DNA from: Thermospira aquatica | GTDB taxonomy: Bacteria > Spirochaetota > Brevinematia > Brevinematales > Thermospiraceae | Assembly: GCF_023525255.1 (NCBI RefSeq) | Contig: NZ_CP073355.1 | Location: 1,302,001-1,366,000 of the forward strand | Length of the DNA stretch: 64,000 bases | Direction of reading: 5' to 3' | Shown here: in pieces, positions 43,185 through 51,062 of the stretch | Layout of the letters: each line of letters opens with the position of its first letter | Numbering within the stretch: position 1 is the first letter of the stretch | Program-made: the position numbers and the translations under genes | The notes under the pieces: model-generated | What the model was told of the DNA's origin: nothing | Seen by the model: only the letters and a program-made list of their open reading frames with translations | The model's database searches: none

Positions 43185-43564
43185 GGAGCGTGAATGTGGA
43201 TAGTATTCAGGTATCAAGCCTGTGGAGGAATAGCACCACAAGCCCACATGGGTCGGGAAGAGGAATAGATATAGTAGCTGCGACAAGGGGTGATGTGACG
43301 GTGAGGTTTAATAACACTCCGGCATATGCCAATCAGTATGATCAAAATACTGAATTTATAGAAGAAGTTTATACCGCTTTCTATAATGACCCAAGAGTAT
43401 CGCAAGTGTTGAATCCTTCAAGAATGCTTAGCAGAGACCCTAATAATTATTACGATGAACCAAATATCTGGAATCAACCTAAGCCACAAAAAGTGAATTC
43501 AAAATTCTACCGACTGATGATTGCACATAACAATCACCTTCATATTACTATATGGAGGCAATAG
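43181..43564 (+). CDS. Island protein A2: LAS/M15-type peptidase-like domain
   Basis: A 127-residue ORF starting with GTG inside the stop region of its neighbour. It contains SPHGSGRGIDIVAATRGDVTV, resembling the H-x(3)-G-x(3)-D zinc motif of LAS peptidases (D-Ala-D-Ala peptidases, murein endopeptidases). It ends in HNNHLHIT, resembling their final HxH. The middle has EEVYTAFYNDPRVSQVL. These are the expected ligands of a zinc-dependent cell-wall peptidase. There is no signal peptide in this ORF. A partner copy lies at 46057. Activity is inferred from three motifs only. Confidence 0.6.
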   Translation: MRSVNVDSIQVSSLWRNSTTSPHGSGRGIDIVAATRGDVTVRFNNTPAYANQYDQNTEFIEEVYTAFYNDPRVSQVLNPSRMLSRDPNNYYDEPNIWNQPKPQKVNSKFYRLMIAHNNHLHITIWRQ

Positions 43565-43573
43565 GAGGATAAA

Positions 43574-44734
43574 ATGAAATATTTTATTATATTGATAATG
43601 ATAATATTAAATATACAGAAAGTTTATTCAGAACCGAGTGAATTACAATTTTTTGGAACCAATGGTGCTATAGTAATAACTGAGGGAGCAATATTGTATA
43701 AAGAACCAAATATAGATTCAGGTTTAATTGAAATCTTACCCTTTCTTCAGGGAGTAGCTATTATTACAAAGACCAATATCAATTATTCAGGAACAAATCA
43801 GATATGGTATTATGTTGACTCAGGTATGCAAAATCAAAAGGAAAAGCCAAAGGTAATATCCAATAGAGTTATTCCACCTACTTTAAAAGGCTGGGTTCAG
43901 AGGGAGGATCTTGCGGGATGGGGAGATTTTAAACCAGTAAAAAAGATACAGGAAATGTTTATTACCTGCCATGAAGTAGATGGTCCGCCTGTCTATTATC
44001 GTATTTACTCGAACGGAACATATAAAATTAGAACAGAAGAAAAATTTTATTACAGTGAACTAGTAAGAATTCACTTAACGGGCAACATTTATAGATATAG
44101 AAATGTGATACTATTAACGGGAAAAACAGGAGAGGTGGCAAATTTATTTTACTATGATGATGAAGAACAATTAAAAGGTGGTAGCACTTGGGAAACTGAA
44201 GTCCTCACAGACAAATCCAAATTCCCCAAATGGGCACAATCGGATAAAGCGCCTGTACTTGAAACATACTACATTCTCACCGGCGACAATGTAAACGTAC
44301 GTACCAAAGCATCTACAAACTCAGCTGTACTATTCAAGCTAAAGAAGGGTACAAGGGTAAAATTTCTGGAGAGGACGGAGATTACAATCATTGGAGACAG
44401 GACAGGCTATTGGGTATATATAGACACGGGCGTAAAGGATAAGGAGGGTAATACCATAAAGGGCTGGGTACTAGATTTATATTTAAGTCCTGAAATATAT
44501 TACATTCTCACCGGCGACAATGTAAACGTGCGTTCCGAAGCTTCTACAAACTCGGCTGTATTGCTAAAGCTAAAGAAGGGCGCAAGGGTAAAGCTACTCG
44601 AACGGTCGGACGTTACTTTTACGATTGGGGACAGGACGGGTAATTGGGTATACATAGACACAGGCGTTAAGGATAAGAAGGGTAATACTATTAAAGGCTG
44701 GATGGTGGATATCTATCTGGATGAGGAGGAGTAG
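43574..44734 (+). CDS. Island protein A3: exported protein with SH3-type repeats
   Basis: A 386-residue protein with a signal peptide (MKYFIILIMIILNIQKVYSE). An N-terminal SH3b-like region (residues 35-110, ending in KGWVQREDLAGWG), a unique middle, and two near-identical C-terminal SH3b repeats (YYILTGDNVNVRTKASTNSA-, then YYILTGDNVNVRSEASTNSA-, both closing with KGW--D-YL) are visible. Bacterial SH3 domains usually bind peptidoglycan or peptides. AGGAGG precedes the ATG. Paralogue at 46423. Probably periplasmic or surface-exposed. Confidence 0.8.
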   Translation: MKYFIILIMIILNIQKVYSEPSELQFFGTNGAIVITEGAILYKEPNIDSGLIEILPFLQGVAIITKTNINYSGTNQIWYYVDSGMQNQKEKPKVISNRVIPPTLKGWVQREDLAGWGDFKPVKKIQEMFITCHEVDGPPVYYRIYSNGTYKIRTEEKFYYSELVRIHLTGNIYRYRNVILLTGKTGEVANLFYYDDEEQLKGGSTWETEVLTDKSKFPKWAQSDKAPVLETYYILTGDNVNVRTKASTNSAVLFKLKKGTRVKFLERTEITIIGDRTGYWVYIDTGVKDKEGNTIKGWVLDLYLSPEIYYILTGDNVNVRSEASTNSAVLLKLKKGARVKLLERSDVTFTIGDRTGNWVYIDTGVKDKKGNTIKGWMVDIYLDEEE

Positions 44735-44740
44735 CAAGCG

Positions 44741-44929
44741 ATGGTCTCTCATAACTCCCAGTGGAACTGGTCCCATGGCTGTCAGACCATTTACAGGGAC
44801 GACTTTGAAGAATTCGCCGAGCTGTTTGGTGGGGAGAAAAAAGAAGAAAAGCAAGGTAAGACGACAATTACAAGATGGGAATTTAAAGAATATGGTGTCA
44901 GAGGGAAGACCATTATACTTACCCAGTAA
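44741..44929 (+). CDS. Island protein A4: 62-residue ORF with SHGCQ motif
   Basis: A small ORF six bp after the SH3 gene, whose end (GAGGAGGAG) supplies its ribosome site. It reads MVSHNSQWNWSHGCQTIYRDDFEEFAELFG followed by a charged stretch and EYGVRGKTIILTQ. A paralogue at 47593 keeps nearly every residue, so it is probably a real coding sequence. The S-x-GCQ-x-I pattern resembles the end of some cell-wall hydrolase domains, so it may be a detached hydrolase fragment (inference). Not a family I can name. Confidence 0.6.
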   Translation: MVSHNSQWNWSHGCQTIYRDDFEEFAELFGGEKKEEKQGKTTITRWEFKEYGVRGKTIILTQ

Positions 44930-44948
44930 AAAGAAAGGAGGGACTCTT

Positions 44949-46037
44949 ATGAAACAGTGGTGGATAGCATTATTGTATAGTTTAGCTGTGCTCATGTATG
45001 CTACAGATTTAAAGCTTAGAATTGAGCCATATGCTTCTTCTTTTTTACCAGGTGATCCCCAACCCTACTGGGTGTATAATCTCTTTGATGGGAGAATTGA
45101 TACCTGTTGGGCAGAGGGGGTAAAGGGGGACGGAAGTGGAACCAATGGTTCATGGGGGGAAGAGGGGGTAGGAGAATTTGTAGGAACAGATCTTTCCTTA
45201 CTTACGAATGATAGAGGTCCAGTTTCAATTGATATGGTAAGAATATATAATGGCTATGGAAAAAATTCCAATGTTTTTGAGGCAAACCGAAAGATAAAAA
45301 GAATGGGAATTAGAGTTTATTGTTATAAAAAAGAAGGAGAAGAAGTTGAAGAAAAGATATATTACAAGGGAAAAGAAGTTAAAAAGATAGATACGTCGGT
45401 GGAGTTATCTCCTGGCTGGAATGAGATATACCTCGAGAAACAGGGCTTACCTACCCAGTTGGTAAGTATCGAATTTTACATTAACTCCACCTACCCCGGG
45501 ACACGCTACGATGATACCTGCATAAGTGAGATAGAGTTTTTCTACCAGGGACAAAAGTACGAGATAGTGAACTTAGAGGAAATAAAAAAGAATACTATTA
45601 AAATTTTTCGAGAAGACATTTTATCCCACATTCCTACCGATGAATTGCCCCATTTTATTTGGTATGATCCCAGCAGTCGGTTTGCCGGGAGTCTCAAGAA
45701 GATGGGGATCACCCATGATGTGCATATCATTGAGTTTGATAGGAGGGATGGGGGGATCTATGTCTACCGCAAGACAAGAAACGACTACAGTGGGGAGGAT
45801 TTCACGATACGAGATCCCAAAACAGGCAGAGTAAAGATGAATAGAGCGGTAGCGAACAGGATAGGTGACTGGAAGCTTTCAGAGTTTTCTGAACTCATGG
45901 TGAAGCCTCTGGGGGGGAAACAGTGGGAGAAAACGACCGATTTCAGGCACTTTTCTGGTACCTTTCTGGAGGGTATTGAGTATGATGAGGAGGATGGGAT
46001 GGACGAGATACTGGAAATGGGTCATCCAGGGCATTGA
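44949..46037 (+). CDS. Island protein B1: exported NADase-type glycan-binding-like protein
   Basis: A 362-residue protein with a signal peptide (MKQWWIALLYSLAVLMYA). Residues 25-190 match the discoidin-like, NADase-type glycan-binding domain: YWVYNLFDGRIDTCWAEGVKGDG, then VRIYNGYGKNSNVFEANRKIKRM. The second half (DVHIIEFDRRDGGIYVYRKTR, MVKPLGGKQWEKT) is shared only with its paralogues. No NADase domain is attached. AAAGGAGGG lies before ATG 44949. Its 3' half is nearly identical in DNA to the gene at 47807. It overlaps the following peptidase-like frame. Confidence 0.75.
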   Translation: MKQWWIALLYSLAVLMYATDLKLRIEPYASSFLPGDPQPYWVYNLFDGRIDTCWAEGVKGDGSGTNGSWGEEGVGEFVGTDLSLLTNDRGPVSIDMVRIYNGYGKNSNVFEANRKIKRMGIRVYCYKKEGEEVEEKIYYKGKEVKKIDTSVELSPGWNEIYLEKQGLPTQLVSIEFYINSTYPGTRYDDTCISEIEFFYQGQKYEIVNLEEIKKNTIKIFREDILSHIPTDELPHFIWYDPSSRFAGSLKKMGITHDVHIIEFDRRDGGIYVYRKTRNDYSGEDFTIRDPKTGRVKMNRAVANRIGDWKLSEFSELMVKPLGGKQWEKTTDFRHFSGTFLEGIEYDEEDGMDEILEMGHPGH

Positions 46038-46056
46038 TGATGGTGAAGGTAGTGAG

Positions 46057-46410
46057 ATGATAAAGAGAGACCTCACAGCAGCAACACGAGGAAACGTTAC
46101 GGTGAGGTTTAATAATACCAACGGAGAGCCGACAGAGGAGCAAAAAGCTCTCCGAGATGAGATATATGAGGCTTTTGTGGCCGACTCAAGGGTCAGCCAG
46201 GCACTGGATCCGTGGCAGCTAGAGAGTAAAGAACCAGGAAGAGAGTATAACTATGCTAATGAGTGGAGCACAGTGAAAAATACTTATTTAGATCCCCTAA
46301 ATATCCCTTTGGAAAATTTTGATAGAAATCCAAATCCAGAATTGGTGGGAGGAAAAAGAAATCAAAATATGCTTCTCCATCGACATCATTTACATATTAC
46401 TGTATTTTAG
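46057..46410 (+). CDS. Island protein B2: LAS/M15-like ORF, zinc motif eroded
   Basis: Paralogue of the ORF at 43181. It keeps LTAATRGNVTVRFNNT, IYEAFVADSRVSQALDP and the final HRHHLHIT, but the H-x(3)-G-x(3)-D segment is replaced by GEGSEMIKRD, so the first zinc ligands are missing. The frame is open from 45976, inside the preceding gene; the start is uncertain and I use ATG 46057. It may be a decayed remnant or a non-catalytic relative. Confidence 0.5.
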   Translation: MIKRDLTAATRGNVTVRFNNTNGEPTEEQKALRDEIYEAFVADSRVSQALDPWQLESKEPGREYNYANEWSTVKNTYLDPLNIPLENFDRNPNPELVGGKRNQNMLLHRHHLHITVF

Positions 46411-46422
46411 GAGGGGGAAATT

Positions 46423-47586
46423 ATGAGGAAACAGTATATTATTCTATTAATTTTTCTCTTAGAGATATATTTCCTAGCTGGCAGCTGGGCATTGACAACA
46501 AAGCCCTTGAAAACGAAAAGCGGCGAGGTTTATGTAATAGAAGATGCTCCTTTATTTGAGGGACCTCTAACAAACTCAAAAGCAATCTGGGAGGTGCCAT
46601 GTTTTAGAATAGTAAAGATACTTAGTAATGTTGGAGATGAATGGTTTTATGTTGATACCTACTATCCAATTCCTTACGAAGTAAGAAAAACTGAAAAACC
46701 CACGGAGTTTCCTACTTACCGGGGATGGTTAAGGCGAAAAAATCTTGCCGGAGATATAGATTTTAAAAGAATTAAACAATTCCCTTCTCTTTTTATGAAG
46801 GTCTCCGAAGCAGAAGAAGGATATTCTCTAAGAACATATAGTAATGGGCTTTTTCTTTATGTGCAAACAACTTTGAGATTGGGAAAAGAAACGCTCTCAT
46901 GGAGTAAACAAGGATATATATACCAATGTGTGTTAAACCCCTCTCTTTTTCTTTTTGAAGGAATAGAAGCCTTTATTTTCTCTGAGGAAGGGATTGAAAT
47001 ACTTTCTCCTTTTGTTTGTGGGGTAGAGGTTTTTACGAATATACCAAATTTTCCTGCCTGGGCAAGAGATGAAATTCCTCCTTTGTTGGTTGACCAAACA
47101 AAAGGGGAAAATATAAATGTTCGAGAGAATCCTTCTACGAATGCCCCTGTGCTAGCCAAACTCAACAAAGAAAGAAAAGTAACAATCTTAGACTGGGCGG
47201 AAGAAGTGATAGAGATTGGGGATAAGCAAGGAACATGGGTATATGTGGATACAGGTATAGTGGATAATAACAAAAAACCCATAAGGGGATGGATTTTTGA
47301 TGCTTATTTAAGCTACAAACAGCCCGATATGTCCCATTACTTTGAATATTACTTTATTCTTGACACTGAAAATGTCAACCTCAGAGCAAAACCCTCTACG
47401 AACTCTCAGGTTTTACTCAGGCTGAGAAAGGGGGCGAAGGTAAAAGTTCTGGAATGGTCGGATAAAACTCTCACAATTGGCGATAGATCAGGTTCATGGG
47501 TCTACGTCGACACAGGGATAAAGGACAAAAGTGGAAACACCATCAAGGGCTGGATAGTGGATATCTATCTGGATGAGGAGGAGTAG
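46423..47586 (+). CDS. Island protein B3: exported protein with SH3-type repeats
   Basis: A 387-residue paralogue of the gene at 43574. Signal peptide (QYIILLIFLLEIYFLAGSWA), an N-terminal SH3b-like region ending in YRGWLRRKNLAGD, a divergent middle, and two C-terminal SH3b repeats (GENINVRENPSTNAPVLAKL and TENVNLRAKPSTNSQVLLRL, each closing with RGW or KGW). The two C-terminal repeats are less alike than in the first copy. The last 60 bp and the join to the next ORF are almost the same DNA as at 44734. Likely exported, cell-wall- or peptide-binding. Confidence 0.8.
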   Translation: MRKQYIILLIFLLEIYFLAGSWALTTKPLKTKSGEVYVIEDAPLFEGPLTNSKAIWEVPCFRIVKILSNVGDEWFYVDTYYPIPYEVRKTEKPTEFPTYRGWLRRKNLAGDIDFKRIKQFPSLFMKVSEAEEGYSLRTYSNGLFLYVQTTLRLGKETLSWSKQGYIYQCVLNPSLFLFEGIEAFIFSEEGIEILSPFVCGVEVFTNIPNFPAWARDEIPPLLVDQTKGENINVRENPSTNAPVLAKLNKERKVTILDWAEEVIEIGDKQGTWVYVDTGIVDNNKKPIRGWIFDAYLSYKQPDMSHYFEYYFILDTENVNLRAKPSTNSQVLLRLRKGAKVKVLEWSDKTLTIGDRSGSWVYVDTGIKDKSGNTIKGWIVDIYLDEEE

Positions 47587-47592
47587 CAAGCG

Positions 47593-47787
47593 ATGGTCTC
47601 TCATAACTTCCAGTGGAACTGGTCTCACGGCTGTCAGACCATTTACTTCCCCGACTTTGAAGAATTCGCCGAGCTGTTTGGGGCGGAGAAGCATACTGGA
47701 AAAGACCCCAAGGGGGAGGAGATAATAATAAGATGGAAATTTAAAGAATATGGTGTCAGAGGGAAGAGCTTTATAGTTACCCAGTAA
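47593..47787 (+). CDS. Island protein B4: 64-residue ORF with SHGCQ motif
   Basis: Paralogue of the ORF at 44741: MVSHNFQWNWSHGCQTIYFPDFEEFAELFG, a variable charged segment (KHTGKDPKGEE) and EYGVRGKSFIVTQ. The variable segment differs in length by two residues without frame loss, which supports a translated gene. Same ribosome-site arrangement inside the end of the SH3 gene. Confidence 0.6.
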   Translation: MVSHNFQWNWSHGCQTIYFPDFEEFAELFGAEKHTGKDPKGEEIIIRWKFKEYGVRGKSFIVTQ

Positions 47788-47806
47788 AAAGAAAGGAGGA
47801 ACCTTT

Positions 47807-48895
47807 ATGAAACAGTGGTGGATAGGAATATTGTATTGTTTAGTAGTAGGGATGTATGCTACAGAGTTAAAGGTTAAAATTGGCACTGGCGCTTCTTCTT
47901 TTTTACCAGGTGATCCCCAACCCTACTGGGTGTATAACCTCTTTGATGGGAGAATTGATACCTGTTGGGCAGAGGGGGTAAAGGGGGATGGAAGTGGAAC
48001 CAATGGTTTATGGTGGGAAGAGGGAGTAGGGGAAGTGGTAGCTGTTGGCTTTTACCCTATTCCCAATGAGGACGATCCTACTCCTGTTGATATGGTAAGG
48101 ATATATAATGGCTATGGAAAAAATTCCAATGTTTTTGAGGCAAACCGAAAGATAAAAAGAATGGGAATTGAAGTTACAGTTTATAAAAAAGAGGGAGAAG
48201 AAGTTGAAGAAAAGATATATTACAGAGGAAAAGAAGTTAAAGATATAGAGACATCGGTGGAGTTATCTCCCGGCTGGAATGAGATCTATTTAGAGAAATA
48301 TGGCTTACCCACCCAGCTCTTAAGGATAGTCTTTTACATTAACTCCACCTACCCCGGGACACGCTACGATGATACCTGCATAAGTGAGATAGAGTTTTTC
48401 TACCAGGGACAAAAGTACGAGATAGTGAACTTAGAGGAAATAAAAAAGAATACTATTAAAATTTTTCGAGAAGACATTTTATCCCACATTCCTACCGACG
48501 AATTGCCCCATTTTATCTCTTATGATCCCAGCAGTCGGTTTGCCGGGAGTCTCAAGAAGATGGGGATTACCCATGATGTGCATATCATTGAGTTTGATAG
48601 GAGGGATGGGGGGATCTATGTCTACCGCAAGACAAGAAAAGACTACAGTGGGGAGGATTTCACGATACGGGACCCCAAAACAGGCAAAAAGAAGATGAAT
48701 AGAGAGGTAGCAAACAAGATCGGGGAATGGAAGCTTTCAGAGTTTTCTGAACTCATGGTGAAGCCTCTGGGGGGGAAACAGTGGGAGAAAACGACCGATT
48801 TCAGGCACTTTTCTGGTACCTTTCTGGAGGGTATTGAGTATGATGAGGAGGATGGGATGGACGAGATACTGGAAATGGGTCATCCAGGGCATTGA
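47807..48895 (+). CDS. Island protein C1: exported NADase-type glycan-binding-like protein
   Basis: A 362-residue paralogue of the protein at 44949, with the signal peptide MKQWWIGILYCLVVGMYA and the same discoidin-like domain (YWVYNLFDGRIDTCWAEG). The loop after residue 70 differs strongly from copy B, while about 560 bp at the 3' end (48331-48895 against 45473-46037) show only scattered substitutions. No peptidase-like ORF follows; the module is cut short and a lipoprotein gene takes its place. Confidence 0.75.
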   Translation: MKQWWIGILYCLVVGMYATELKVKIGTGASSFLPGDPQPYWVYNLFDGRIDTCWAEGVKGDGSGTNGLWWEEGVGEVVAVGFYPIPNEDDPTPVDMVRIYNGYGKNSNVFEANRKIKRMGIEVTVYKKEGEEVEEKIYYRGKEVKDIETSVELSPGWNEIYLEKYGLPTQLLRIVFYINSTYPGTRYDDTCISEIEFFYQGQKYEIVNLEEIKKNTIKIFREDILSHIPTDELPHFISYDPSSRFAGSLKKMGITHDVHIIEFDRRDGGIYVYRKTRKDYSGEDFTIRDPKTGKKKMNREVANKIGEWKLSEFSELMVKPLGGKQWEKTTDFRHFSGTFLEGIEYDEEDGMDEILEMGHPGH

Positions 48896-48950
48896 TGATG
48901 AGGCACAAAAAGAGATAAGACCATAAAATATATAAAAAATGGAGGAAAAG

Positions 48951-49508
48951 ATGAAGAGATGTATCGCATGGGTAAGTATGGTGTTGTTTGTGTTGGTGAC
49001 GATGGGGTGTAAGGAGAGCCTGACACGGGAGACCTTTTTGAAACAAGAGGCTGGTGGTCTCTGGGGCTACATTTATGGGACGCGTGAGCTTATCAGGGAG
49101 AACACATCGTTTAACCTGATGATGAATCTCCAGATTGTTCCGCTTTCGGAAAACGGCGAAAAGCCTTTTTCAATTGGAGCAACCTCATCGACGAAGGGAT
49201 ACTATTTCTATCGGGTGAAACCAGGGACGTACGCTATCGATGAATGGGGTGTGAGTGGTGGAGATAGCGGGGCTCGTTCCTATCCGGTTGGTTATAAGTT
49301 TGAGGTAAAGGAGAACACGATCACCTATCTTGGCTATGTCCGATTTCATCAGAGTGGTTATACCAAGGATGATTCTTACTGGATAACCTACGACATCGTT
49401 TCGACTGACACGATGAAAGAGGATCTGGATATGTTGTATCGGGATATTCCCGAGGCAAAGGATCTCAAGGTGGTAAACGCAGCCTGGAAGTTTAAACTCG
49501 AAGATTAG
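48951..49508 (+). CDS. Lipoprotein of unknown function
   Basis: A 185-residue protein with a lipoprotein signal (MKRCIAWVSMVLFVLVTMGC, lipobox VTMGC). The mature part has a carboxypeptidase-regulatory-like beta pattern: GYIYGTRELIREN, YYFYRVKPGTYAIDEWGVSGG, ENTITYLGYVRF. This suggests a small beta-sandwich at the cell surface or outer membrane. I do not recognise a named family. GGAGG precedes ATG 48951. A strong hairpin follows. It sits between the glycan-binding genes and the toxin. Confidence 0.65.
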   Translation: MKRCIAWVSMVLFVLVTMGCKESLTRETFLKQEAGGLWGYIYGTRELIRENTSFNLMMNLQIVPLSENGEKPFSIGATSSTKGYYFYRVKPGTYAIDEWGVSGGDSGARSYPVGYKFEVKENTITYLGYVRFHQSGYTKDDSYWITYDIVSTDTMKEDLDMLYRDIPEAKDLKVVNAAWKFKLED

Positions 49509-49517
49509 GTATCATTT

Positions 49518-49550
49518 CCCTCTCCCGGGAGATTAAGCCGGGAGAGGGAG
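49518..49550 (+). terminator. Hairpin terminator after the island lipoprotein
   Basis: A perfect 12-bp stem (TCCCTCTCCCGG / CCGGGAGAGGGA) with a 9-base loop. The downstream run is GAAAATTTT, so it is a strong hairpin with a poor T tract. Confidence 0.6.
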
Positions 49551-49574
49551 AAAATTTTAGAAAAGGATGGGGAA

Positions 49575-50192
49575 ATGAAGAAAGGGGTTTGGGTATTGTG
49601 TTTTTTAGTAGTAGGTTGTGTGGCAAGGACTGCTGTGATAGTTCCAGAGCAGCGAGGGAGATTAGGCTTTAGCCATTATGCCATTCGAACCGTATTGGGA
49701 ACTCAGAGAGGTCCTGTGGATTGGGAGAGGGCTGGAGAAGAGGCATTTGGAGTGGCAACCATTGGTATTGGGGCTGTAAAAGGCACGAAGGTAGTTTCGG
49801 GTGGGAAGTCTATTACGAGGGTAGTTAAAGCCGCATCGACGGAGGGTAAAAAAGATTTCCTTAAGCTTGTAGAAATGAACATTAAGAATAATGAAAAAAC
49901 TGTTATAGGGCACTGGGATAGTATAACGGGCGGATATATTGCTAAAGCGAAGAAAATGAATGCAAGTTATTTTGATTTAGGGGATGTCTGGAATAGCTTA
50001 ACTGTGGCTGAACGAAAAGCAGCAAATCAATACTTTTTGGATATTATAGCTAATAATGGGGATGATATATACCTTTCTGTACCAAAAAGCCATATCAAAG
50101 CTGATAGTTGGCTCCAGTGGGAAATTCAAACACTAACTGAAACAAAGGGATATCGATGGGTTAATCAATGGATGTTAAGGAAGGAGAAATAA
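49575..50192 (+). CDS. Predicted lipoprotein-anchored polymorphic toxin (nuclease-type C-terminal domain)
   Basis: A 205-residue protein. A lipobox (LVVGC, cysteine near 15) ends the signal. A glycine-rich linker follows (GVATIGIGAVKG). The last 100 residues follow the pattern of a contact-dependent/polymorphic toxin domain: GHWDS-x-GYIAKAKKMNASYFDLGDVW, then ANQYFLDIIANNGDDIYLS, then EIQTLTETKGYRWV. In related toxins this block (A-x-YF-x(5)W, N-x-x-FLD, GD-x-I-x-LS, E-I-x-x-L-x-x-KGY) belongs to predicted RNase folds. The next gene, one base later, is the likely immunity protein. Toxic activity is inferred. Confidence 0.65.
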   Translation: MKKGVWVLCFLVVGCVARTAVIVPEQRGRLGFSHYAIRTVLGTQRGPVDWERAGEEAFGVATIGIGAVKGTKVVSGGKSITRVVKAASTEGKKDFLKLVEMNIKNNEKTVIGHWDSITGGYIAKAKKMNASYFDLGDVWNSLTVAERKAANQYFLDIIANNGDDIYLSVPKSHIKADSWLQWEIQTLTETKGYRWVNQWMLRKEK

Positions 50193-50193
50193 T

Positions 50194-50652
50194 ATGAAAG
50201 ATAATATTTTTGATTTATTTATAAGTAGGGAATGTAATTTCTTAATTACAGAATATGGTTTTAAGTTGATTGGTATCCAACACTCCCATTCTTTTGGCAA
50301 TGCTGTAGCAACGTTTGAATCTGATTTATTAATTCTGCGAATTGTAAAGGATAGAGAACAATATTCGTTTGAGTTTATGGGTAAACTTGATAAGAAAAAC
50401 GATTGGTACGATTTGGATATTATCTTGCTCGCTATTGAAGGAGCAACAAAATATCCAAGTGAAAAAAGAAAGGTCAATATTGAGGATTTATATGATCCAG
50501 CAAAACAAATACAAAAAGCCAGAAAAAACATCGCTATTCTGAGAACTAAAATGTCAGAGATTATTAACTTATTCAAAGAAGATAAAATTGAAGAATCTAT
50601 AGACAAAATGAATAAGTTAAGGAATCAAAGAGCAAAGATTTTATTTGGCTAA
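50194..50652 (+). CDS. Probable immunity protein for the upstream toxin
   Basis: A 152-residue cytoplasmic protein with no signal peptide and no family I recognise. The first 100 residues are mixed alpha/beta (FLITEYGFKLIGIQHSHSFGNAVATFESDLLILRI, YSFEFMGKLDKKNDWYDLDIILLAI) and the last 50 are a charged helix. Length, acidic-basic mix, AT-rich sequence and a start one base after the toxin stop, with its own AAGGAG, fit an immunity gene. The stop codon lies at the junction with the IS-B fragment, so the island ends here. Confidence 0.6.
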   Translation: MKDNIFDLFISRECNFLITEYGFKLIGIQHSHSFGNAVATFESDLLILRIVKDREQYSFEFMGKLDKKNDWYDLDIILLAIEGATKYPSEKRKVNIEDLYDPAKQIQKARKNIAILRTKMSEIINLFKEDKIEESIDKMNKLRNQRAKILFG

Positions 50653-51062
50653 ACTAACTTCCTCCTGAAAAACTTGTGGTACAGTTTGGTCAATTTGTTC
50701 AAGCAGTGACCACGAATGAATACCTTGTGGATAAGACGCAGAGGATGATTAATAAATTCAGCACCGGTATCAGAATCAATTCCCCGTAACTCAAAAGGAA
50801 GTCTTCTTTGGACTTTTTCTATGGCTTCTCTTACCCATTTTGAAGCTTTGTTTTTGATTGCCACAAGTTCTGTCCAACCGCTCCAAACATCCACCATATT
50901 TAATGTTTGAGCAAAGTCTCCCCGGCTATTTCCTTCCTCATGGGCTACCAGATCAATCTCCATGAACCTAGGGCAATTTTCATCCCACTCTGCCCACGTG
51001 CGTATAGCTATTTGTTGCTTTAATAGCGTTCCAGGCTTTGTGCCTTTTCGTCCTTTTATCTC

